NCBI GenBank assembly: GCA_002361625.1
Contig: DETL01000034.1
Span: forward strand, 266,696 to 330,695
Direction: 5' to 3'
DNA: 64,000 nt
Source of the DNA: Bacteroidales bacterium UBA3289
Lineage (GTDB): Bacteria > Bacteroidota > Bacteroidia > Bacteroidales > UBA932
Shown here piece by piece: positions 57,673 through 64,000 of this stretch. Both the position numbers and the translations under genes were made by a program. The notes below the pieces were generated by a model that was not told the origin of the DNA, did not search any database, and saw nothing but the letters and a program-made list of their open reading frames with translations. How positions within the stretch are numbered: the first letter of the stretch is position 1; the number at the start of each line of letters is the position of its first letter.

Positions 57673-59643
57673 ATGAAAAGAACGCTTTTGTTTTTGGCCG
57701 CCTTGTTTACGGCGGTTGTCATGCAAGCCAAGGATGTCGAATTGAAGTCTCCCGACGGAAGGATCGTCGTGACGGTCAATACGGGCTACCATGTCTCCTA
57801 TTCCGTGGAGCGGGATGGCGTCCGTCTGCTGGCTCCTTCCCAGATCTCGATGACGCTTCTGGACGGAGTCCTCTATGGAGGCGACGACAATTTCCGGGTC
57901 TCCCGCCGGACGGTGCGGCAGAATATCCCGGCGAAGGTTTTCAAACGGGCTTCCGTGAAGGACCATTTCAATGAAATGACCCTGTCGGCCGGCCGCTATG
58001 ACATCATTTTCCGGGCTTACGACGACGGTGTGGCTTATCGGTTCGTGTCGAAGGAGAAGGTTCCCGAGATCGCCGTCGCCTCCGAACAGGCCGAGTTTGC
58101 CTTCCCGGCGGACTGGAAGGCGTATGTCCCTTATGTGGCGCGGGATTTCAAGTCCTATGAGCCGCAGTTCTTCAGCTCTTTCGAGAATACGTATGTCCAT
58201 CACTCCATCACCCAGTGGGAGAAGGGCCGGCTTGCCTTCCTTCCGATCACGGTGGAGGCATCCAACGGGATCAAACTCTGCATCACCGAGTCCGACCTGC
58301 TGGACTATCCGGGCATGTATCTGACCAACCGGGGTGGCGGAATTGCGCTCCGGGGCGTGTTTGCCGGTTATCCGCTGCAGGTCGTGCAGGGGGGACACAA
58401 CAAGCTGCAGGGACTGGTCCGTTCCCGCCGGAATTTCCTGGCCAAAGTGCCCGGTCAGACCTCCTTCCCCTGGCGTACGATCATCATTGCGGAAAAGGAC
58501 AAAGACCTGGCGGAGAATGATATGACCTGGCGCCTGGCCCGTCCTGCCGACAACCGCGACTGGTCCTGGGTGAAACCCGGAAAGGTCGCCTGGGATTGGT
58601 GGAACGACTGGAACATCTACGGCGTCGATTTCGAGGCCGGCATCAACAACGACACCTACAAGTACTATATCGACTTCGCCTCCGAGCACGGGATCGAGTA
58701 TGTCATCCTGGACGAAGGCTGGGCTGTGAACCTGGAGGCCGACCTGATGCAGGTGATCCCCGAAATCGATCTCCCCATGCTGTGCGCCTATGCCAAGGAG
58801 AAGAACGTCGGCCTGATCCTCTGGGCGGGCTACTGGGCCTTCAACCGGGATATGGACGCCGTCTGCCGGCACTATTCGCAGATGGGTGTCAAGGGCTTCA
58901 AGATCGACTTCATGGACCGGGACGACCAGCAGATGGTGCAGTTCTACACGAAGGCGGCCGAAACGACGGCGAAATACAAGCTCCTGGCCGATTTCCACGG
59001 AGCCTACAAGCCGGCCGGCCTGCAGCGCACCTGGCCGAACGTCGTGAATTTCGAGGGCGTCCACGGTCTGGAACAGATGAAGTGGGGCGGTCCGGAGATC
59101 GACCAGGTTACCTATGATGTGACCATTCCATTCACCCGCCTGGTGGCCGGTCCCGCCGATTATACCCAGGGTGCCATGCGCAATGCCACCAAGAACAACT
59201 ACCGTCCGGTGAATTCCGAGGCCATGTCCCAGGGAACCCGCTGCCACCAGCTGGCCGAGTATATCGTCTTCGATGCCCCGCTGACGATGCTTTGCGACTC
59301 TCCTTCCAATTATCGTCAGGAACCGGAGTGCACGGATTTCATCTCTTCCGTCCCTACGGTATGGGATGAGACCATCGCCCTGGACGGCAAGATCGCGGAA
59401 TATGTCGTGATCGCCCGTCGCAGCGGCTCCAAGTGGTACATCGGCGCCCTGGGCAACTGGGATGCCCGTGACCTGGAGATTGACCTGACCCCGCTGAAGA
59501 TCGGTTCGAAGCAGGGCGTCACTTTCGTGGACGGTGTCAATGCCCACCGGGCCGCCCGGGATTACCGGAAAGAAAATGTCCAGGTGAACGGCACCTGGAA
59601 GGTGCATCTGGCTCCCGGAGGCGGTGCCGTCTTGGTTCTGTAA
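57673..59643 (+). CDS. GH97 alpha-glycosidase, probably retaining (alpha-galactosidase-like)
   Basis: 656 aa, 13 bases after tex. Signal peptide MKRTLLFLAALFTAVVMQAK. The GH97 N-terminal beta-supersandwich (LKSPDGRIVVTVNTG, YDIIFRAYDDGVAYRF) is followed by the barrel (WDWWNDWNIYGVDFE, YVILDEGWAVN) and a C-terminal beta domain. The segment GFKIDFMDRDDQQMVQFY carries Asp412 and Asp415, as in retaining GH97 alpha-galactosidases whose nucleophile is Asp; inverting SusB-type enzymes use Glu. VNFEGVHGLEQMKW provides further acidic residues. It lacks its own obvious promoter and may be read from the signalling operon, separated from the main glycan array. Confidence 0.88.
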   Translation: MKRTLLFLAALFTAVVMQAKDVELKSPDGRIVVTVNTGYHVSYSVERDGVRLLAPSQISMTLLDGVLYGGDDNFRVSRRTVRQNIPAKVFKRASVKDHFNEMTLSAGRYDIIFRAYDDGVAYRFVSKEKVPEIAVASEQAEFAFPADWKAYVPYVARDFKSYEPQFFSSFENTYVHHSITQWEKGRLAFLPITVEASNGIKLCITESDLLDYPGMYLTNRGGGIALRGVFAGYPLQVVQGGHNKLQGLVRSRRNFLAKVPGQTSFPWRTIIIAEKDKDLAENDMTWRLARPADNRDWSWVKPGKVAWDWWNDWNIYGVDFEAGINNDTYKYYIDFASEHGIEYVILDEGWAVNLEADLMQVIPEIDLPMLCAYAKEKNVGLILWAGYWAFNRDMDAVCRHYSQMGVKGFKIDFMDRDDQQMVQFYTKAAETTAKYKLLADFHGAYKPAGLQRTWPNVVNFEGVHGLEQMKWGGPEIDQVTYDVTIPFTRLVAGPADYTQGAMRNATKNNYRPVNSEAMSQGTRCHQLAEYIVFDAPLTMLCDSPSNYRQEPECTDFISSVPTVWDETIALDGKIAEYVVIARRSGSKWYIGALGNWDARDLEIDLTPLKIGSKQGVTFVDGVNAHRAARDYRKENVQVNGTWKVHLAPGGGAVLVL

Positions 59644-59663
59644 AACCGTGAATCTGTAAGTCT

Positions 59664-59705
59664 ATTCGGCGAGAATCCTTACAAATTATCGGATTTTCGC
59701 CGAAT
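59664..59705 (+). terminator. Strong inverted repeat between GH97 and the transporter gene
   Basis: ATTCGGCGAGAATCC at 59664-59678 pairs with GGATTTTCGCCGAAT at 59691-59705: 14 of 15 Watson-Crick pairs plus one G-T, loop of 12. It lies 20 bases after the GH97 stop, so it may end that transcript, but it is not followed by a U-run. It ends 6 bases before the next -7 box, so it could also be an operator. Confidence 0.45.
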
Positions 59706-59711
59706 TCTTTA

Positions 59712-59719
59712 TATATTTG
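59712..59719 (+). promoter_or_regulatory. -7 box (TATATTTG) of the DMT transporter gene
   Basis: TATATTTG followed by C matches the Bacteroidetes -7 consensus. The ATG at 59729 is only 9 bases after the box, so the predicted transcript has a leader of a few bases at most. Confidence 0.55.
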
Positions 59720-59728
59720 CACTTTCTT

Positions 59729-60649
59729 ATGAAAGGATTCGGAAAGAACGCCCATGTACTGCTGGTTTATCTCAGTACGCTCGTGGCAGTCTCCCTGTGG
59801 GGATTGTCCTATATCTGGTGTGACCGCCTGATCCAGCTGGATATTCCCGTGGAGTTCTTCCTGCCGGTCCGCATCCTTTGCGCCGGACTGATTCTCTTGG
59901 GGGTGAACCTGGCCATGGGCTTCAGCATCCGCGTCCGGAAAGAGGATCTGACGACTTTCATGCTGCTCGCCCTTTGCGAGCCGTTCATCTATTTCTTCTG
60001 CGAGACCTACGGCATCAAACTGACGGGTTCTCCTACGATCAGTGCCCTGTTGATCGCATCGACTCCGGTCGTCGCCGTGTTCGCCGGCCTGTTTTTCTTC
60101 AAGGAAAAGATTACGCCCATGAACTTGGTGGGTATCGCCATCTGCCTGGCCGGCCTCTTCCTGGTCAGTCATGCCCGCTCCGAGACGGGCCGATTCTTCG
60201 TGCTGGGCATCCTGGTGCTTCTGATCGCCGTTTTCGCGGAAGTCGGCCATGCCAGCTGCACGAAAGCGCTGACCAGCGGTTATGTACCCTCCGTGGTCGT
60301 GATGTACCAGTTCCTCATCGGCGCGGTGTATTTCTTCCCCTTCTTCCTGGCTCGCGGCCTGGAAACCTATGATCCCGTCCTCTACTGGTCCTGGGATGTT
60401 TGGAAACCGCTCCTGGCCCTCACGGTCCTGTGCTCCAGCCTGGCTTTCTCGCTGATGGCCTTCTCCATCAAATATCTGGGCGTCGCCAAATCGACGATCT
60501 TCCTGGCGATGATTCCGGTGGCCACGGCAGTTTGGGGACTTCTGCTGGGAGATGAGATCCTGCGCGGATGGCAGTGGGTCGGTCTGGGAATCGCCTGCGT
60601 CGGCCTGGTCCTGACACAGTGGAACACAAAAAAAACGAAGGATGCCTGA
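59729..60649 (+). CDS. DMT-superfamily (EamA) transporter
   Basis: 306 aa. ATG 59729 is used because the earlier in-frame TTG at 59717 lies in the promoter box. The chain has about ten hydrophobic segments in two repeats of five, each an EamA domain (VSLWGLSYIWCDRL at the start of the first; LVLLIAVFAEVGHASCTKAL at the start of the second), with SPTISALLIASTPVVAVFAGLFF and FLAMIPVATAVWGLLLGDE at the repeat ends. The family exports or imports small metabolites such as amino acids or nucleotide sugars; the substrate is unknown. Its stop codon lies inside the loop of the terminator at 60631-60661. Confidence 0.85.
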   Translation: MKGFGKNAHVLLVYLSTLVAVSLWGLSYIWCDRLIQLDIPVEFFLPVRILCAGLILLGVNLAMGFSIRVRKEDLTTFMLLALCEPFIYFFCETYGIKLTGSPTISALLIASTPVVAVFAGLFFFKEKITPMNLVGIAICLAGLFLVSHARSETGRFFVLGILVLLIAVFAEVGHASCTKALTSGYVPSVVVMYQFLIGAVYFFPFFLARGLETYDPVLYWSWDVWKPLLALTVLCSSLAFSLMAFSIKYLGVAKSTIFLAMIPVATAVWGLLLGDEILRGWQWVGLGIACVGLVLTQWNTKKTKDA

Positions 60650-60661
60650 TCCTTCGTTTTT
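60631..60661. terminator. Bidirectional intrinsic terminator between convergent genes
   Basis: AAAAACGAAGGAT (60631-60643), loop GCCTG, ATCCTTCGTTTTT (60649-60661) form a perfect 13-bp stem whose arms begin and end in A- and T-runs, so it can terminate transcripts from both sides. It overlaps the 3' end of the transporter gene and lies just before the end of the minus-strand GT2 gene. Confidence 0.85.
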
Positions 60662-60665
60662 TCTT

Positions 60666-61391
60666 TTATTTCCTTCCGGTAATCTTTCGGAACCGTAGTT
60701 TGAGAACGCCCCAGAAGGCTTCGCCGAAGATGCCGCTGGACATTTTGGACGTACCTGACTGCCGGTTCGTGAAAATGATCGGAACCTCCCGGATCTTGAA
60801 CCCCAGCTTGAAAGCCGTGTACTTCATCTCGATCTGGAATCCGTATCCCTTCATCTGAATGGCATCCAGGTCGATGGTTTCGAGAACCTTCCTGGTGTAG
60901 CAGACAAAGCCGGCCGTCGTATCGAAGATGTGCATCTGCAGGACACCCCGGACATACGCCGACGCATAGTAGGACATGATGATCCGGCTCATCGGCCAGT
61001 CCACGACGCTGACGCCATGGCAGTAGCGCGATCCGACCGCCAGGTCGGCTCCTCCTTCCACACAGGCCGAATACAACCGCAGGAGGTCGTCCGGATTGTG
61101 GGAAAAGTCGGCGTCCATCTCGAAGATATAGTCATATCCGTTTTCCAGGGACCACTTGAATCCGGTCAGATAGGCCGTTCCCAGTCCCTGCTTGCCGCTT
61201 CTTTCGATGAGGTGCAGACGCCCGGGAAACTCTTCCTGAAGGTGTTTCACGATCCCTGCCGTACCATCCGGGGATCCGTCGTCGATGACGAGGACCTGGA
61301 AATCCAGCGGAAGGGAGAACACCTTGCGGGTAATGGCCTCGATGTTCTCCTTTTCGTTGTAGGTGGGGATGATGACGATCTTCTTGTCCAT
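60666..61391 (-). CDS. GT2 polyprenol-monophosphomannose synthase-like glycosyltransferase
   Basis: 241 aa. The Dpm1-type GT2 motifs are clear: IIPTYNEKENIE at the start, VIDDGSPDGT, EMDADFSHNPDDL (the DxD metal site) and a late GYGFQIEMKYTAFKLGFKIREVPI block. No C-terminal transmembrane segments are present, so it is a soluble or peripheral enzyme. It would transfer a sugar from a nucleotide sugar to a polyprenyl phosphate on the cytosolic face. It follows purA on the minus strand with a 9-base gap, probably in one transcript. Confidence 0.88.
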   Translation of the reverse strand: MDKKIVIIPTYNEKENIEAITRKVFSLPLDFQVLVIDDGSPDGTAGIVKHLQEEFPGRLHLIERSGKQGLGTAYLTGFKWSLENGYDYIFEMDADFSHNPDDLLRLYSACVEGGADLAVGSRYCHGVSVVDWPMSRIIMSYYASAYVRGVLQMHIFDTTAGFVCYTRKVLETIDLDAIQMKGYGFQIEMKYTAFKLGFKIREVPIIFTNRQSGTSKMSSGIFGEAFWGVLKLRFRKITGRK

Positions 61392-61400
61392 GGGCTTGTC

Positions 61401-62666
61401 TTACCGGATGACGATCTCGGAACGGTCGGGGCCTACGGAGATGATCTTCACGGGGCAACCGGTTTCCTTCTCGATGAAATCGACATAGTTCTTGAAGGCG
61501 ACCGGGAAATCCTCGTAACGGCGGACTTTCGTGATGTCCTCCTTCCAGCCGGGGAAGTCGGTATAGACCGGCTTCACGTCGTCCGTGCACTCGAACGGGA
61601 AATCCTGAGTGACCTGGCCGCCGATCTCATAGGCGGTGGCGACGCGGACCGTGTCGAAGCCGTTCATCACGTCGGCCTTCATCATGATCAGTTCGCTGAC
61701 GCCGTTCATCATGACGGCATATTTCAGGGCGACGAGGTCCAGCCAGCCGCAGCGGCGGGGCCGTCCGGTCGTCGCACCGTATTCGCGTCCGATCTGGCGG
61801 AGGCGTTCACCGTCGGCGTCGAAGAGTTCCGTCGGGAACGGGCCGCTGCCCACGCGGGTGCAGTAGGCCTTGAAGATGCCCATCACCTTGCCCACGCGGC
61901 AGGGAGCCACGCCGAGACCCGTGCAGACGCCGGCGGTCATCGTATTGGAGGAGGTGACGAAGGGGTATGTGCCGAAATCGATGTCCAGCATCGCGCCCTG
62001 TGCCCCCTCGGCCAGGACGGGCGTATCCTCGTCCAGGTAGCGGTTCACGGCAAATTCGCTGTCGATGAAGGTGAAACGCTTCATGCTCTCCACGGCATTG
62101 AACCACTTGACTTCGTAGTCGGTGATGTCAAAGGGGAACTTGTACTGGGCAAGGAGACCGAAGTGCTTGTATTTCAGGGCCTCATAGCGCTGGAGGAATT
62201 CGGGGGAGAGGATGTCGCCCACGCGGAGTCCGTTCCGGCCCGTCTTGTCCATGTAGGTGGGTCCGATACCCTTGAGGGTGGAGCCGATCTTGCCCTTTCC
62301 CTTGGAGGCCTCGGAAGCGGCGTCCAGCATCCGGTGGGTCGGGAGGATGAGGTGCGCCTTCTTGGAAATCAGGAGCTTCCCGGTGATGTTCACCCCTTTG
62401 GCCTCGATGGCCTCGATCTCATCCTGGAGGATGACCGGGTCGATGACCACGCCATTGCCGATGATATTGACCGAATCCGGACGGAAGATGCCGGAAGGAA
62501 CCGTGTGCAGCACGAAACCGTCCCCGTCGAAAACGAGGGAGTGTCCGGCGTTGGGGCCGCCCTGGAAGCGGGCGATCACCTTGTAATCCGGGGTCAGGAC
62601 ATCGACCACCTTGCCTTTGCCCTCGTCGCCCCATTGCAGGCCGAGGACCACGTCAACCTTACTCAT
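61401..62666 (-). CDS. purA: Adenylosuccinate synthase
   Basis: 421 aa. It starts at the minus-strand ATG at 62666 ([19 protein letters not shown]), which overlaps the purB stop as ATGA; the open frame continues further upstream but only into purB shadow. The P-loop-like GDEGKGK with the catalytic Asp, [10 protein letters not shown] with the catalytic His, [36 protein letters not shown] and [11 protein letters not shown] are all conserved. It makes adenylosuccinate from IMP, Asp and GTP, the step before purB in AMP synthesis. The length is normal. Confidence 0.97.
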   Translation of the reverse strand: MSKVDVVLGLQWGDEGKGKVVDVLTPDYKVIARFQGGPNAGHSLVFDGDGFVLHTVPSGIFRPDSVNIIGNGVVIDPVILQDEIEAIEAKGVNITGKLLISKKAHLILPTHRMLDAASEASKGKGKIGSTLKGIGPTYMDKTGRNGLRVGDILSPEFLQRYEALKYKHFGLLAQYKFPFDITDYEVKWFNAVESMKRFTFIDSEFAVNRYLDEDTPVLAEGAQGAMLDIDFGTYPFVTSSNTMTAGVCTGLGVAPCRVGKVMGIFKAYCTRVGSGPFPTELFDADGERLRQIGREYGATTGRPRRCGWLDLVALKYAVMMNGVSELIMMKADVMNGFDTVRVATAYEIGGQVTQDFPFECTDDVKPVYTDFPGWKEDITKVRRYEDFPVAFKNYVDFIEKETGCPVKIISVGPDRSEIVIR

Positions 62667-63958
62667 AGTATGCCAGTTCGTTTGAAGATATAATCCACGT
62701 TCTTGAAATAGTAATCCAGGGTGAAGCAGCCTTCCAGCTCGTCGATGGTGAGGAGCCCCATGACTGCTTCGCTTTCCTTGAGGAGCGTGCGGTAGTCCAG
62801 GCCTTCGGTCCAGGCCTTCATGGCGATGGGCTGGACGGTGTCGTAGGCCTGCTCGCGGGTAAGTCCCTTGCCGATGAGGGCATTCATCACGCGCTGGGCG
62901 AAAATGACGCCGCGGGTGCGCCAGATGTTGGCCATCATGTTTTCCGGATATACCGTCAGGTTCTCCAGGATGCCCTTGAAGCGGCAGAGCATGTAGTCCA
63001 GGAGTTCCGTGGCGTCCGGAAGGATGATGCGTTCGGTGGAGGAGTGGGAGATGTCCCGTTCGTGCCACAGGGCCACGTTCTCGGCGGAAGCGGACATGTA
63101 GCCGCGCATCACGCGGGCGCAGCCGCAGATGTTCTCGCTGGAGATGGGGTTCCGCTTGTGAGGCATCGCGCTGGAGCCCTTCTGGCCCTTCCCGAAAGCC
63201 TCTTCCGCTTCGCGGACCTCGGTCCGCTGGAGATTCCGGATCTCGAATGCCATCTGCTCCAGGGTGGAGGCGATGACGGCGAGGGTGGCGATGTAGAAGG
63301 CGTGGCGGTCACGCTGGAGGACCTGGGTGGAGATGTCGGCCGAGGCGATGCCCAGCTTCTCGCACACATAGTCCTGGATGAAAGGCGGGATGTTGGCGAA
63401 ATTGCCCACGGCGCCGCTCATCTTGCCGGCTTCCACCCCCTTCCGGGCAAACTGGAAACGCTCGATGTTGCGCTTCATCTCTTCGTGCCAAAGGGCCCAT
63501 TTGAGCCCGAAGGACGTGATATCGGCATGGATTCCGTGCGTACGTCCGATGCAGGGCGTGTTCTTGAATTCGAGGGCGCGGCGCTTCAGGACTTCCAGGA
63601 ATTCCTCCAGGTCCTTCTCCAGGATGTTGTTGGCCTGCTTGATGAGGTATCCGTTGGCCGTATCCACGACGTCGGTGGAGGTGAGGCCGTAGTGGACCCA
63701 CTTGCGCTCCGGACCGAGGCTTTCGCTGACGGCCCGGGTAAAGGCGACGACATCGTGCCGGGTAACCTGCTCGATCTCCTGGATGCGGGCGACGTCGAAC
63801 CGGGCGGCGGCGCGGATCTTGTCCACGTCCTCGCGGGGGATGACGCCGAGTTCGCTCCAGGCTTCGCAGGAGAGGATTTCCACCTCGAGGTACGCCTGGA
63901 ACTTGTTCTGCTCGGTCCAGATGTCCCTCATCACTTTGCGGGAGTAGCGCTCGATCAT
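62663..63958 (-). CDS. purB: Adenylosuccinate lyase
   Basis: 431 aa. It starts at minus-strand ATG 63958, overlapping the stop of an upstream gene as ATGA. The fumarase/aspartase-superfamily signature [12 protein letters not shown] is present, with [14 protein letters not shown] and [16 protein letters not shown] carrying the conserved His. It cleaves adenylosuccinate to AMP and fumarate and also SAICAR in IMP synthesis. The adjacent purB-purA pair performs both IMP-to-AMP steps in one operon. Confidence 0.97.
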   Translation of the reverse strand: MIERYSRKVMRDIWTEQNKFQAYLEVEILSCEAWSELGVIPREDVDKIRAAARFDVARIQEIEQVTRHDVVAFTRAVSESLGPERKWVHYGLTSTDVVDTANGYLIKQANNILEKDLEEFLEVLKRRALEFKNTPCIGRTHGIHADITSFGLKWALWHEEMKRNIERFQFARKGVEAGKMSGAVGNFANIPPFIQDYVCEKLGIASADISTQVLQRDRHAFYIATLAVIASTLEQMAFEIRNLQRTEVREAEEAFGKGQKGSSAMPHKRNPISSENICGCARVMRGYMSASAENVALWHERDISHSSTERIILPDATELLDYMLCRFKGILENLTVYPENMMANIWRTRGVIFAQRVMNALIGKGLTREQAYDTVQPIAMKAWTEGLDYRTLLKESEAVMGLLTIDELEGCFTLDYYFKNVDYIFKRTGIL

Positions 63959-63999
63959 ATCTTCTTCAGGAACTGCTCGATGTTGTTTTCAATGCGGGC
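63955..63999 (-). CDS. Last 14 codons of an unidentified gene upstream of purB
   Basis: On the minus strand the frame reads [14 protein letters not shown] and stops with a TGA that overlaps the purB start (ATGA). The tight overlap shows that purB is translationally coupled to a preceding gene that lies mostly outside the window. Fourteen residues are too few to name it. Confidence 0.5.
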   Translation of the reverse strand, partial: ARIENNIEQFLKKI

Positions 64000-64000
64000 G

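Noticed and set aside
55236..57779. 847-codon minus-strand open frame opposite STAS and tex
   Set aside because: It spans the boundary of two well-recognised plus-strand genes and has no recognisable motif; it is a codon-bias shadow.
60930..62693. 587-codon plus-strand open frame across the GT2 and purA genes
   Set aside because: The minus-strand genes are certain, and the frame encodes Val/Asp/Gly/His-rich sequence with no motif.
61401..63068. N-terminally extended purA (555 codons) on the minus strand
   Set aside because: The extra residues come from an alternative frame of purB; conserved purA sequence begins at the ATG at 62666.

Overview
The window looks like a high-GC member of the Bacteroidales. 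The support is TAnnTTTG-type -7 promoter boxes upstream of several genes, many secreted lipoproteins with short 'MKK...LL..AC' leaders, families typical of Bacteroidetes (GH92, GH97, GH127, DUF4838, DUF2490), and strongly G/C-biased third codon positions. A gut-type lineage such as Rikenellaceae or Cryptobacteroides would fit, but the genus cannot be fixed from this sequence alone.

Bases 1-47770 are one long plus-strand array of about 22 secreted carbohydrate-active and accessory genes, many joined by ATGA overlaps. In order: the end of a GH99/WbsX-like protein with a CBM9-like tail; a GH2-like enzyme with an altered active-site motif; an apiosidase-like (DUF5060/DUF4038) plus GH9 fusion; a 55-aa GH3 tail remnant; a Tat-leader Gfo/Idh/MocA oxidoreductase with a HEAT-DUF1080 (3-keto-glycoside hydrolase) protein; a second WbsX-like protein; a metallophosphoesterase; a lectin-bearing LacZ-type GH2; GH78; GH92; GH127; DUF2490; DUF4838-PA14; GH3; an alkaline-phosphatase-superfamily phosphodiesterase; GH106; an MBL-fold protein; a 1305-aa double six-hairpin protein; GH31; an internally deleted GH3; GH27; and two more GH78. 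The mix (four rhamnosidases, galactosidases, an arabinofuranosidase, a putative apiosidase) suggests a rhamnose/galactose/arabinose-rich plant polymer such as pectic rhamnogalacturonan or arabinogalactan; this is inference. No SusC/SusD pair, sulfatase or regulator lies in the window.

Bases 47783-57659 hold a different unit: a promoter followed by eight tightly packed genes for a membrane protein with two Rossmann-like regulatory domains, a RelA/SpoT-type alarmone synthetase, a cytidylate-kinase-like protein, a stand-alone MESH1/SpoT-like hydrolase, an APH-like kinase, a sensor-SpoIIE phosphatase-HATPase fusion, a STAS anti-anti-sigma protein and the RNA-binding protein Tex. It looks like one stress-signalling operon combining alarmone synthesis and degradation with partner switching, and it is the strongest candidate for an undescribed system here. 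A GH97 gene follows it.

Bases 59729-64000 are housekeeping-like: a DMT transporter on the plus strand meets, across a bidirectional terminator, a minus-strand run of a GT2 polyprenyl-phosphate sugar transferase, purA, purB and the last codons of an unidentified gene. No rRNA, tRNA, CRISPR array or insertion sequence was seen. No stretch over 300 bases lacks a gene or gene remnant.
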